Origin: Diadema setosum | Lineage: Eukaryota; Echinodermata; Echinoidea; Diadematoida; Diadematidae | Direction of reading: 5' to 3' | Assembly: GCA_033980235.1 (NCBI GenBank) | Contig: CM067075.1 | Location: forward strand, 22,215,011-22,279,010 | DNA length: 64,000 nt | Shown: positions 12,266-24,453 of the stretch, piece after piece | Layout: each line of letters begins with the position of its first letter | Position numbering within the stretch: position 1 is the first letter of the stretch | Translations under genes and position numbers: made by a program | The notes under the pieces: model-generated | The model's input: the letters and a program-made list of their open reading frames with translations, nothing else | What the model was told of the DNA's origin: nothing | The model's database searches: none

Positions 12266-13129
12266 GAGGGGGAGAGAAAGACAGACACAACAGACCAAGA
12301 GATTGATGTAGGGCGGTGGTACGAGAAAGGCGGTCACAGGTAAACAAAAGGTGGGCCATATGTCTGTGTACAAGTGTCACACTGTTACGCAAACTGGCAT
12401 TGGTATGACAATGTTTGTTTCTTGCTTGCATGGCACTCAACAAATGTCACTCTTACAAAAGATAATTGCATCGAGACGTAGTGTTTCATGCAACGACTCA
12501 CGATCATGATTTGATTTTGAATAACTTTCATTTCTAGCAAAAACAGAAATCTATTTCTGGCAATATGTAAAGTCTGTGGGGAAGGTGCCCATGCAAGGAA
12601 AGTGGGACGAGTCAAAAATGACAAAATCACAGCGGATGTGCATGAAATACCAACAGAAAGAAAAAAAAAAAGACAACAACTCAGGGATGGCTAATGTTGG
12701 ATGAAATTCATGATTGGAATATATATGAGGGTAGAACATGATATTGAATCGATAATGATGGAGAGCTCTAGTCCATGGCAGGACATGATGGTAAAATGGA
12801 ATTAGTTTGAATTTCTAAGCAAACTAACAGTGCACGCTACTTTGTGCAAAGCACACTGGAGCAACGCTGAGTAAAATTTGATTTGTGAAATGACGATATG
12901 GTAATAGTGAATCACCTTGCAGTAGACGAAAACACAGCAATAGATGTAATATATCATATGCTATAGGTACAATGTACTTATTAATCCTCATACAATGTAT
13001 GCATGTAGCGACACCATCCCTGTTCCGTTGAACAAATTTGTGATGCGTTCAGAGGAATTGGAAATGGACCTCCACTTCAAAATTTCTCATTATTTCCAAA
13101 TTAATTGTTCTGGACCTCAGGAAAGCTGC

Positions 13130-13222
13130 TTAACCCTTTGAGGACGGTTTGATTTTCCATAGACATGCATTTCCCATAGACACTTGCCCGAGTATACTCG
13201 GGACTCGTCCTCAATGGGTTAA
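13130..13222. mobile_element. 93-bp TTAACC MITE (copy 3)
   Basis: Ends TTAACCCTTTGAGGACGG and GTCCTCAATGGGTTAA. Contains gagtatactcgggactcgtc. Confidence 0.85.
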
Positions 13223-13639
13223 GACTGCTTACAGCAATGTGCAAAGCAATACAGAACCAAATCACTACTGCAAGGTGTCTTTCACATAATACTGAAGGAA
13301 GAGAGTAATTGCACATCTTACAATACTAATAGAATGAAGATATGATAAAGTATGTTTCATCATTTCCACAACAACAGTGTTCATCAACAAATTATCAGGA
13401 TATCTAGTGGAAAAATACCTTTCTTTTAAGTTTTTGGCTGAAAATGCCAAACAACAAGGTGGCAGTTTGGAGTGTATGTCCTAAATCCATTTGCTTCCAC
13501 TGTGATTTCATGTAAAAAAAAAATGAAAGTTTCTGTTGAATCTAACTTTCAGTTAAGATTTCAGTCAGCTCCTTTAAAACAAAAGAATAAAAAATTAACT
13601 GGTGGAAAGTCCCAGATTTGTGTCTGTTATGAAAAAGGT

Positions 13640-15450
13640 ACATAAACACTAAAGTGTGAGCCACAAAAACACAAAGGGAATCCCCTGTTTACCACAACAT
13701 GTATGTGCCATAGAAGGGACATCCTGTGTGGCTTGTAGATGAAGGTGGCCTTATGAACCAGAGAAAACCTCAAGGGAGCCATGGGGAACCCACCTTGTGC
13801 CACATTGTCAACCACCTGTGTGCTATAAAAGAGAACCTCCAGGGAGCCAGAGAGAACCCACTGTGTGCCACACCGACAGTCATCTGTATGCCTAAGAGAA
13901 TCTCCACAGTGCCAGAGAGAACCCACTATGTGCCACAATGAGAACTGTCTGCATGCACAAGAGAACCTCCAGGGAGCCAGAGAGAACCCACTGTGTGCCA
14001 CACTGAGAACTGTCTGCATGCACAAGAGAATCTCCAGGGAGTCAGAGAGAACCCACTACGAGCCACACTGAGAACTGTCTGCATGCACAAGAGAACCTCC
14101 AGGGAGCCAGAGAGAACCCACTATGTGCCACACTCAGAGCTGTCTACATGCACAAGAGAACCTCCAGGGAGTCAGAGAGAACCCACTATGTGCCACACTG
14201 AGAACTGTCTGCATGCACAAGAGAACCTCCAGGCAGCCAGAGAGAACCCACTATGTGCCACACTCAGAGCTGTCTACATGCACAAGAGATCACCTCCAGG
14301 GAGTCAGAGAGAATCCACTACAGTGTATGTGCCACACTGAGAACTGTCTGCATGCACAAGAGAACCTCCAGGGAGCCAGAGAGAACCCACTATGTGCCAC
14401 CCTGAGAACTGTCTGCATGCACAAGAAAACCTCCAGGGAGCCAGAGAGAACCCACTATGTGCCACACTGAGAACTGTCTGCATGCACAAGAGAACCTCCA
14501 GGGAGCCAGAGAGAACCCACTATGTGCCACACTCAGAGCTGTCTACATGCACAAGAGAACCTCCAGGGAGTCAGAGAGAACCCACTATGTGCCACACTGA
14601 GAACTGTCTGCATGCACAAGAGAACCTCCAGGGAGCCAGAGAGAACCCACTACGTGCCACACTGAGAGCTGTCTACATGCACAAGAGAACCTCCAGGGAG
14701 TCAGAGAGAACCCACTGTGTGCCACACTGAGAACTGTCTGCATGCACAAGAGAACCTCCAGGGAGCCAGATAGAACCCACTATGTGCCACACTCAGAGCT
14801 GTTTGTGTGCCAAGGAGAACCCAGTGCATGCCACATTGAGAACTATGTGTACGTGTGCAAATGAGTACCTCTTGGGAGCCAAAGGGAACTCATCATGTAC
14901 CACATTGAAAACCACCTGTGTGCTATAGGAACCTACAGTCAACTAAATGGAACTTCCTATATGCAAAGATCCAACGAATTCCTGTTGGTAACACAGACAA
15001 GCCTCCTGTATGCCAGTGAAAACCAGTGAGCCTTACAAAGAAAGCCCATGTGCATTACAGATAAACCCAAAATAAACAGATTTTCCATTAAGCCAAAAGA
15101 GAACTCATAGTATGACTGCATTTTAAGGACCACCTGTATGTGTTGGAGAATCTCCAATCAGCCACAGAGAAGTTCACATTTTGTGATTCAGTAAATACCT
15201 GTGTGCAACACAGTGAACATTTTGTAATCCATCAATGAGAACACATCGAGTACCATTGCACACAGAGATCTCCCAGTGTGGTACAATAGGAACCTCTAGT
15301 GAGCAACAGAGAACCTCCTACACCATGTATATGATTCAGTGAATACTTGTGTGTTGCGCAGACCTTCTCTTCTGTACCACACAGTGACCCACTTGTGTGT
15401 AATACAGTTCTCTTTCAGAGCTTTAGAGAACCCTACATGTGCAATGCAGA
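13640..15450. repeat. 65-bp minisatellite with homogenised core and decayed edges
   Basis: A 65-base unit repeats head to tail. In the core, units begin near 13940, 14005, 14070, 14135, 14200, 14265, 14339, 14404, 14469, 14534, 14599, 14664, 14729 and 14794. One unit (14265) is 74 bases long through two small insertions. From 14070 to about 14330, and again from about 14469, two subtypes alternate: gagaactgtctgcatg with gggagccag, and cagagctgtctacatg with gggagtcag. This makes a 130-base dimer. Units at 13640-13940 and 14795-15450 are recognisable but degenerate. The unit is open in most frames on both strands, which creates many spurious ORFs. Confidence 0.9.
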
Positions 15451-16253
15451 GAACCTGCACACTCTGTGTATCTTTGAAGGCATCATGATTTTGAAAGAGG
15501 ACATTGCTTATGCCATTGGCCTCTTTTATCAATTCATTATCGATTGGTTTCGAGCAAAGTACGCAAAATTCACACGCTGTCATCGTATGAGTCAAGCATC
15601 TTGGGGGTATGGCAAGCGAACAGACACAAAGCCTTCTCATACAGCAGCTGCATGGAAAGCCATCTGTAGTTTTGGTCTGTCATTTCTTGACAGGTGCTCT
15701 CCGTCGTGACCATAACTCACAAAAGTCATAGAAATCTAGGCTGAGAAAAAATGTCATTTGGCTGACAAACATGAAATTTGATATTTAATGAAAAAGCATG
15801 CTATCTTTGGAAGCTACCTCCTGTCCACATTTCAAAGTGGAAAAATGTTTTGAAATATGAAGGTCTTTGAAGGGCCTGCTGCTATGGAGTTTTCAAATGA
15901 CATATTCCATGGAATAGCACAATCCCCTGCAAATTTGACCATATCCATGCTTCAAACCTGGCTTATCATTGCACATTTTCTTTGTACAGTTAGCAAAGCT
16001 CTCTTGCAATTTTCACAGTAGGTTGATCTGAATAAGGTGCTGCAAATCATTCATCAATTGAAAGCCATCAGTTGACAGTCTGCAAAATTGCGAAGTAAAC
16101 GATATTGCAAAACCAGAATTCTGCAACTCTAATAAGATTTCATGACGATGGGTCACATTTATTTCCAGCGGTCATGAACCCACAAGGGAGTGGAATCTTA
16201 AAGGAGGCCATAGCGAAATTCTTTCAGGTCAATAACCATACCAGGAACCTGCT

Positions 16254-16621
16254 TTAAAGAGGTCTTGTTTACCTTTGGGAGCAGTGATTTAAAAAAATTC
16301 CAGATATCACATTTGATGCATATGTGTAGGTCTTTTGTATCACAAAACATCCTATCATATAAAATTTTTGCAATAAAGCCTAAAATAAAAGGAGACATCA
16401 GTATTTTTCTCAATAAATCATAACAGTAGATGGTTTAGTCTGAAATTTTTTTTATTATAACTATTGTTCACATTTTGAGTACTTAACAATACTTAACATC
16501 GTTTTTAACAATTCAAATTTTTACGTTGGTTGTTTCTATCCCTAACTCATATTTTAGAACTATTCTAAAGCACTAATGCTGGGTTTTGGTTTCATGTGCA
16601 AATGGTAAATTATGTCTTTAA
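16254..16621. mobile_element. TTAAAGGTCC MITE (copy 3)
   Basis: Copy in the same direction as 43571, with a modified left end (TTAAAGAGGTC) and right end TTATGTCTTTAA. The internal segment tttgggagcagtgattta matches. Confidence 0.75.
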
Positions 16622-18999
16622 CATCCCATCTCTTTTCATAACCCATCAAGGTGACGAGCTAAAGGGGTGGGAGGAGGGGAAGGGACGGAGGCTGTGGAGG
16701 GCTTTGGACATTTTTTTTTTGAATATACATTGAGACAGAAAAAGTTAATATTACCTTTTCCTTTTAGCAAGCAGATCAAGGAAAAAAGTTCCGTATGGCA
16801 AATTTTCTGGATAAGGCTACCATGGGTGAAATAAGAAAAAGTTGCTTCATTGTGAGACAGGAAATTGTTTCCATGGAAATCTTAAAGAAGACTGACCAAG
16901 TTCCCAGTGGGCAAAAATACAAACAGAAACATTAGCTTTTACCATGATATATAAAGGCACTTACCTAGACAAGATTCAACATTAGAATCACTAGTACTCT
17001 GTCAATCTGAGGGCTGTAATAAAAATGTGATGAAATATCACCTCTGTGCTGTGTGGGTGACAGAAGGGCATTAATGGGATTTGCTTAATAGAAAAGTTCA
17101 TATAAGTGTTAAGGCTTTTAATGATGAACATTTGAATGCCCCTTCACATGTAGATCACCTTGGGCAACAGGATAATGCCCATGGGCAGTTGCTAAGGGGC
17201 TTTCTCATGTAACATAAGCCTCTCAGTCTCCTATTTGAGTGATATCTCTGATGTCCGGCTAACAATTCTGAGGCCACAATGCAGGAAAGGATGAGGCACA
17301 GGGAGACAATGAAAACATCTAGAAATAGATATGCTGTTATTAATTCTTAGATGCATGCAAACATTCACCTTGCCTCTAGAATCCAGCCTAGGGGATATTG
17401 TGATTCAGATACGCTCTTACTACAATATCCCTAACCTCCTCTGAGGAGAGTCCAAGCATGTTTGCAACTTCACCAAGAGTTCCTTTTGGGCTAGAATCAT
17501 ATCATGCATTATTTCAAAGTAGTACGGCATTTCAGAAGAAATAGAAAGAAAGAAAAAAAGGAGCGGAGATGAAATTGTTGGAAGAGTGAGAGTTGTGTCG
17601 GCAAGGACGTTGACTGCTTGAAAAATTTCTGCAACTGCACAAACCAAGTTGTTACACCTCTTTTTGCCACCTTGTATCACTGTAGAGATCTGTTATATCT
17701 AAAAAAGGGGAAGTGTGCAAATCTTGTTTCACACAAGGCAAGACTACCTTGGCATACTGACTCGATGTGGGTAAACAATAAACAATCCATTGCAGGCACA
17801 GATTACCTGAAAAACAAGCCACGGCCATGACTGAATTGGATTCATGGAAAAATCAGCACAGCTTTTGCGTCAGAAGTATGATGCGAAGAGAATTAGATTC
17901 GGACGTAAAATCCACTTCATATCACCCCATCACATAACTGGATGAGAAGAAAATGCGAAACCGACGTTTTTCACGAGGACAGGAAAACAAGGGGGATATC
18001 ATTCGTCATTTGCCTCTAACCATTCTCAGAAACAGTCTTCTCCCTGGGAAAGACCCCGCCTTTGTTCTGACAGCTCTGATTTTTATGTAGATGGTGCACA
18101 CACATATCTTCCCTCATTTGACAGTGGATGGAAAACTTGTGCAATAAGCAAAATATCAACAGAACACTTGGTTATGCAAGAAAATCCCTCAGAAATTTGC
18201 TGAAGACAGTTTAATCATAAAAATATCATGTATCATGTATGTAATCACACATTCAGTGTTGTAGCTTTAACCATCTACACATAGTCCCACAAAGCCATAT
18301 TGTTCAATCAGGGAACCAAAAAAAAAAAGTGATGGTCAGTTTACTATACCAATGTACATGTCATATATGAAGCGGTTGTATTTCTGCAAATTTCACAAGA
18401 TGAGTGATGCCCATTATACATCGCAACATTCATAACTACTACATGTACACTTGTACCTCCCGGAACACAACAATGTTTAACAAATTTATTCAAGGCTGGA
18501 ATTAGACATACTTCCTTTTTGCAGTAAAAAAAAAAGAAGAGGAAAAAGCTCCAGAAACTGCACATGCAATAATAGTGAGCCAGTGGCATAAAATTGAGTC
18601 AAAATAAGGGGCCTTTGCCGGGTAATCTGAAGCTCAGTCCCCTTTTGACTCGATCGATACTTCCTTCTTGGGGAAAAGGGATATCTCCTTCCACAGCTGT
18701 GATTCTCACTTTTCAATCACTGGCAAAATTGCAATGATATCAAATTGATATGATATCCCGATGTCAGGAAATCAAAATGTTCATACACGGAGGTCCTTGA
18801 CGGATCTTGAGATTCCCTCATCTTCTACAGTAATTCACAAATTGTACAAGCTATACTTTTCTTGTGAATTCCTCTTTTCCAAATAGAATCACAAAATAAG
18901 ATTGTACTGCAAATACTTGTTTATTTATCCAAACCCAAGTTGATATCATTATGATATTGTATTCATGTTTTGTTGAAACTTATGTGATTCAAAGTTCCT

Positions 19000-19096
19000 T
19001 AAAATATTATGTACTCATGTACGCGTTATGTATATTGCTTTGTATCACTTTATATGGAAATAAAATCATTTGAATCGAATTGAATTGAATTGAATA
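19000..19096 (+). mobile_element. Probable LINE 3' tail with GAATT repeats
   Basis: Ends tatggaaataaaatc-atttgaatcg followed by aattg/gaatt repeats, as in many LINE tails. Confidence 0.45.
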
Positions 19097-20454
19097 TGAT
19101 TTGTCAAATGTTACACTCAGGTGTACAACACTCACAGTACTTCATCCAAGGACCATGATGTTATGTCTGTGTAGTTCAGTCTTAGCATCTTTCTGTCACT
19201 GTCAAATATATCTTGCGCAACTGCATTTCCCATTAGATAAAAACTACACATCACTGCCCGTTCTAGCAATTCAAAACAGACATCCCCAAAACTGTGTCGT
19301 AACTCTAACATCAAGAATTTTAATTTCAAACCGGGGAAGAAATTGGATTTGTGTAATAGTGTGGGACAGAGTGTGACCTTTGGAGGTCATATCTATGACT
19401 TGGCACTAAACTCCTAGGAATAAGGTCCTTTTACCTCTCCGTTCCCGAGTTAACCTGTAGAAACAATGATTTTAAATCACTGCACACATCTCTGTTAGCT
19501 TATGAAACATAGCATTTCAATAGTCACATGTTTTCAGATAGCAATTTAATATTTTCTAGTGACTCACAGATTGATGGAAATATTGGGATGCCATCAAGGG
19601 CAATGATATTTCAAAATATGAGATTCTACTACTGTTAGGCCTACATGCCCCCTCTGTTGACTAATGAAGAACATCACTGTAATCTCAGAATCTAATATAT
19701 AGTAATTTACCCCCTCTTGTATTGCTGGGATTGATTGGAACATTGAGGGCACCTTTCACACGCTAGGCAATAACCTAAATGGTGGCTATGCACAATTCCA
19801 AGACATACCATGGGCAATTGCAGACTAAACTGATTCACTCCTATAAAGAAATATGCAACAGGTCATTGTCCATTAAATGTATTGCAACTCATGTACCAAC
19901 TTCAGCAGTGACAGTTCCCTCTCACGGACCCAGACTTATAGACTAACTCTGATTGGATTTACCCAATTACTGTTTATAGTTATACACAAGTTCGTCGGGT
20001 GTCCACAGCAGAAAATATGAACATACATCTGTTTGCAAAGACAACACACACAACTCAGGGTCGGGATTTGAGTCGGCGCTGAATGTAGGAGTCTGCATTC
20101 ATCATATCGTTTTTAATTAGCATGGAGAAGTCTGTGTCGAAGAATGGGAGAAAGATAGATAAGGTATTATATAAGGAGATATCTGGATGGATTAAGAGGT
20201 AGATGCATTGTATATGGATGGATGGAAGGAGACTAGTATACATGGCTAAATGTATAAATACAGACAAACAGACCAATATGTAGGGACCTAGACTGATGAA
20301 TAATGTCAAGATATTTTCAAGATACAGAGCTACAATATAAGTGGACAAATAGATAAATAGTTGGATAGAAAGACAGACAGGTCAGTAGATGGAGAAAGAA
20401 CACAGTGAAAACTTGTTGTGGTCCCCAACACACACTTAACATCGCACAATATGA

Positions 20455-20516
20455 AGCAATTTCCCCCAGACACCTGCCAGCGTACACTTTCTTGGGACAA
20501 GTCTTCAGTGGGTTAA
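20455..20516. mobile_element. 93-bp TTAACC MITE (truncated copy 4)
   Basis: Only the right part is visible: cagacacctgccag through gtcttcagtgggttaa. Confidence 0.55.
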
Positions 20517-20955
20517 AATTCTTTCCCAATGCGCATGCTCACAATGCACACATGGGTCTGTGGTTTCATGATCTGGAGAATCAGTGTCAAGATCGACTAA
20601 AAAGAGAAAGAGTAAAATCATGGTCACTTGACACTACCCTGCTAAGAACGTGTCAGAGATGAAGACATATTGTCAAAAAAAGGAGAGGAAAAAAAAAAAA
20701 GGTGAGAACACAGACTGAGAGTGAACTTATTTGAACATTAACTCTCTTGGGACCATCGCTATAAAGGTATCACTGCTGTCTCATGCTGTATGTATATTTA
20801 CCAGTGGAATCAATAAATTTCAGCCACTCTCAGCTTGGAGGGATAACCTTCTGGCTATCTGCCAGCTGAAAAGTCACAATTTCATGTCATGCGAATGATA
20901 CCACATATATTTGTCAATTATAATGCCATTGATTGCTGGTTATCACTACAAATAG

Positions 20956-21096
20956 CAAGGATGCCAGTTAGGATGAAAGAGGGGGCCAAAACACGTCTAC
21001 AGTTTGTACATGAAGCTACTTTACACATGTAAGGGCCTGAACTGTGATGCTACCAGGGCCTGAATTCAGACTTTTGCCTGAAAACTGGCATCCTTG
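20956..21096. mobile_element. Short foldback, caaggatgccagtt ends
   Basis: Left caaggatgccagtt (20956-20969) and right aactggcatccttg (21083-21096) are exact inverse copies. About 141 bases with no ORF. Confidence 0.65.
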
Positions 21097-21099
21097 TAA

Positions 21100-21700
21100 A
21101 TACTTTGCAATTTGTTTCATGCAAATGGGACTACACTTCCTCAGTTCGTCAATCATTTCACCTCAGTCTGCTCATTTGTGGATATTATAAAACAAATAAA
21201 ACCTCTCATGTCATCTTGTGTCACCTGGATAGCACACAGTCTGTAAGTTTGTTATCCACATTCGAGTGTGCTCGCCTGTGTTTCAAAACATAAATACCTT
21301 CCAATTAATCTCCTGTAAACTTGATAACACCACCACGATTTCTCTACCACTGCCTTTCTGCTAACCCGAGTATCATAAAATAAATAGCACCGTCCCATTC
21401 ATCTCATTTCACATTGATAACACGGTCTACTTTGCAAAGCATTGGCTGTTGTCTCACCTATGTGCCATGAAATAAATACAACCTTATCTTGTGTCACCTG
21501 GATAGCACTATGTACTGTATCTGACTTAATCATTCTCTGTGAAATGTGCTTATTGGTGCATCATAGAACAACACATATCCTGTACATTCTTCTCATGTGT
21601 CCTGGATAATACCACCTAGGCGTGTGAATTATTGCACCTCTGATCAACTGCGAATTATAAAACAAATACAGCCTCTCATCCCATCATGCATCATCTCCTG
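21100..21700. repeat. Degenerate tandem array, about 95-bp unit
   Basis: Repeated motifs are ataaaacaaataaaacctctc, tcttgtgtcacctggatagcac and their variants, about six times, in the order: counted start, aaataaa run, 'tcacctggata' block. Confidence 0.6.
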
Positions 21701-22370
21701 CTTCAGTCGTTCTAAGCGCATCAGATAAAAAGAAGGATCAGCATTCGTACTTCCCAGAAGAGGAAACACATGCATGATGAAAACTGAAACATCCCGCGTC
21801 CTAGTTTGAAAAGACATTTGTGTGCCGATATAAAATCTATTTCTTGGGTGCGAAAGCTTGTAAAAGTAGGTCGCTGGAAATGGTGTCAGCCGCGAGTGCC
21901 ATGCTTTCGTCGGCTATTTTGTTTCAAAATCGTGTGAGTGAAATATAATAAAGTTTTGCCTGCGCATGAAAATCATTGATTCATATCACCTGGAGATTTG
22001 AAAATCGAAGTGTGCACTTGCCCTCATAAGTAACATAGGTAGGCTTTTGCCCCGAAGCTAAGGATAAGACAATTTCTTTTCTGTTTTTTCCGCAAATGCC
22101 CTTACTTACTTTCAGCTATTAGTTGGTCGCTGGGGCAAAATCTCCCCTTTCCATAAAAACATTATTCCATTAATTCACAGCTGGAACATGGAAGCTACAA
22201 AAACCAGATTTGACAACTGTACCCCACCCCCTTGAAAAAACAGGAAAACACCATCAGAAATTTGCCTCTGTGTAAAGCCATGTGATGCATGGTCCCTTAA
22301 TGCATGAATAGTGGCATTGTTCCCAATAAATATGCCAGGCTAGGTATCATGCTTATCTACACTCAAACCA

Positions 22371-22510
22371 GGGGGGCATTTCATGAAGGAACTTGTCGGA
22401 TAAAATGTCCGACAAGTCAATTATATCCGACAAGTTCAGAGAAATCAACCAATCAGACTAAAGAATTTCTCAAAACTTATCCGACAAGTTCCTTCATGAA
22501 ACGCCCCCCC
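22371..22510. mobile_element. Foldback, ggggggcatttcatgaagg ends (copy 1)
   Basis: Left ggggggcatttcatgaagg, right ccttcatgaaacgcccccc. The arms include cttgtcggataaaatgtccg. One arm is shortened compared with the copy at 23780-23948. Confidence 0.85.
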
Positions 22511-22632
22511 TGATCACCTCAAGATTTTACTTAAACATGAAAAACAAAAGTACAGACCACAACGGATGCCTCAAGGCATAACTCACTTTCTCTTTTAATA
22601 CTTACAGGTACTGCTGTCATTTCATTGCACAT

Positions 22633-22960
22633 TGGCCCGAATTCACGAAGGTGGTACAAACAAAACCATGGTCTAAACCATGGACAAAAACCATGGAGCG
22701 CCAAGTGTCAAACAGAATATTTCGTTACGAAATTGGTCATTTCGTCGACAAAATGACTGTTTCGTTAACGAAATTATAATTTCGTGGACGAAATGTTGAT
22801 TTAGTTACAAAATGTTGTCATTTCTTTACAAAATAATCATTTCATCGACGAAATGACTGATTTCGTAGCGAAATATCGCATGCGACACTTGGCATTCCAT
22901 GGTTTTTGTCCATGGTTTAAGCCATGGTTTCATTTGTACCACCTTCGTGAATTCGGGCCA
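22633..22960. mobile_element. Foldback, tggcccgaattcacgaagg ends with ATTTCGT/ACGAAAT array
   Basis: The outer arms run tggcccgaattcacgaagg ... ccttcgtgaattcgggcca and include several ccatgg-centred stems. Between 22718 and 22880 the motif atttcgt-nn-acgaaat repeats in tandem. Confidence 0.85.
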
Positions 22961-22995
22961 TTGTGTTTAATACAACTTGTATACAATGGCCCATG

Positions 22996-23125
22996 CAATA
23001 TACACATTTCAATTCCCCCTTAGGGCAATATACACATTTCAATTCCCCCTTAGGGCAATATACACATTTTTTCTTACTCCCTTCAGGGCGATATACACTT
23101 TTCTCCCCTCCCCCAATGTACATTC
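22996..23125. repeat. 30-bp tandem repeat
   Basis: Unit caatatacacatttcaatt plus cccccttaggg. Two exact copies (22996-23025, 23026-23055) and two decayed ones. It ends about 45 bases from the donor of the 23170 exon. Confidence 0.85.
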
Positions 23126-23169
23126 TATATTTCCCTCATCCCACTCGGGGTAATATAATCTGCACTTAC

Positions 23170-23328
23170 CCGGGCATGCCTCCAGCCTCCATGATGTTGG
23201 CCAGCGTCACGTCGTTGGACCAGACGTCGAACTGCCACTTGCGCATCCCGAGGACACCACAATGCACCTTGCCGGTGTGGATGCCCACCCGCATGTTGAC
23301 GTCCACGTTGGTGACCTCTCTGACCAGC
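23170..23328 (-). CDS. ADCY5: Adenylyl cyclase type 5/6-like, C1a exon (RVGIHTG / FDVWSNDV region)
   Basis: This 159-base exon continues C1a. It begins with one base finishing the Ser codon, then [19 protein letters not shown], and includes the conserved [21 protein letters not shown] and MEAGG segments found in class III cyclases. The acceptor ends CACCAG before 23328. The donor is GTAAGT starting at 23169. The last two bases (GG) join the next exon's first G to make Gly. One visible difference is ANIMEAGG where, as I recall, vertebrate ADCY5/6 have His in place of Ile. Base composition is far more GC-rich than the surrounding intron, as in the other exons. The exon sits among several foldback repeats (22371-24453). 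Confidence 0.95.
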
Positions 23329-23779
23329 CTGGTGCATCATGGGAAGATCAATCAGAACAGAGAAGCTTCAATAAAAATCAGTAGTACTTGATACTTGATA
23401 CTGTAATCCCTCTCGCAGCTCCAAGAAGCTATACTGGGATGAGTTTTATCAATTAATCAAGATCTACCTTTATATGTGACAAAGAAAATAGTCAGAATGG
23501 AGAATTTGAAGATTTGATGGAATCTGGAGCGACGGACAGACAGATGGACGAGCTGAAGGCACTGTGCCTCTGACATTGGTCTGGAGCAGAGGTACAGTGT
23601 ATGGAATAGTATTCTGAGTCACAGATACACTATAGATACACAATACGAAGGTGGCAAGATGAGAGGCACTTCTTTTCAAGTCATCACTCGATTATCAATC
23701 AACAATCAAACTATAGATAGGCAGAATCAATGCAAGAAGAATGAATAATGGAAGGAGGGCATGAATTCAAGCATCATCT

Positions 23780-23948
23780 GGGGGGCATTTCATGAAGGAA
23801 CTTGTCGGATAAAATATCTGACAAGTCAATTATATCCGACAAGTTCTGAGAAATTCTTTAGTCTGATTGGCTGATTTCTCTGAACTTGTCGGATATAATT
23901 GACTTGTCGGACATTTTATCCGACAAGTTCCTTCATGAAATGCCCCCC
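23780..23948. mobile_element. Foldback, ggggggcatttcatgaagg ends (copy 2)
   Basis: A near-perfect palindrome of about 169 bases with arms of about 75 bases. It contains acttgtcggata and gacaagtcaattatatccg in both directions. Lies 450 bases from the 23170-23328 exon. Confidence 0.88.
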
Positions 23949-24077
23949 TGATGTATGATGAGGAAAACAGTGAGATCAAGAAAGGAAAGTATGCTAACTT
24001 TGAGTTCCTGTATATGCCATATTTTGCACAGTGGCTCAATTTTTGCAAATTTCACTAGTCAGCTGGTTATCATGAGG

Positions 24078-24453
24078 TTAAAGGGGATGGCGAGTAACTG
24101 ATCAGTGGGAATCAGTGGGAATGCTGGGGGATGATTGTTCCAATCCTTGTGGGATTCATATTAAGAGTACATTATATATCTATTGTTGTGTGAAAATTAT
24201 TTGCTTCAGAATGGTCTCATATTCAAGTAATGTGCAGTTTAATGTATACGATCGCCCCGTCACTGTACAGTCATGCTAACCTGGACACATTAAACTGCAC
24301 ATTACTTGAAAATGAGACCATTCTGAAGCAAATAATTTTCACACAACAATATTTATATAACATACTCTTAAATGAATCCCACAAGGATTGAAACAATCAT
24401 CCTCCAGCATTCCCACTGATTCCCAATGATCAGTTACTCGCCATCCCCTTTAA
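24078..24453. mobile_element. Foldback element with about 165-base inverted arms, TTAAAGGGG ends
   Basis: The left arm from TTAAAGGGGATGGCGAGTAA is repeated in inverted form at the right end, which finishes with TTACTCGCCATCCCCTTTAA. The arms match almost throughout, leaving a loop of roughly 40 bases near 24245-24285. There is no ORF. The TTAA flanks resemble the other MITEs here. Confidence 0.88.

Larger units (their letters stand above)
5514..23169 (-). other. ADCY intron, 17.7 kb
   Basis: Long intron rich in repeats: 93-bp MITEs, a tandem duplication near 9.6-9.9 kb, a foldback (10177-10359), LINE-like tails, a foldback with cgggaga repeats (11756-12055), a 65-bp minisatellite (13640-15450), a TTAAAGG MITE (16254-16621), a degenerate tandem array (21100-21700) and foldbacks at 22371-22510 and 22633-22960. 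Two CpG-richer patches, at 6540-6730 and 7880-8280, have no repeat explanation. I see nothing specific in 8300-9240, 10860-11600, 12270-13120, 16650-18990 or 19100-20450. No coding exon was recognised. Confidence 0.8.

Noticed and set aside
13627..14730. Several overlapping ORFs of 60-130 codons on both strands with repeated Cys/His
   Set aside because: They are translations of the 65-bp minisatellite; the unit is open in most frames.
13640..15450. CRISPR-like array
   Set aside because: The units are contiguous with no variable spacers, and the DNA is clearly animal.
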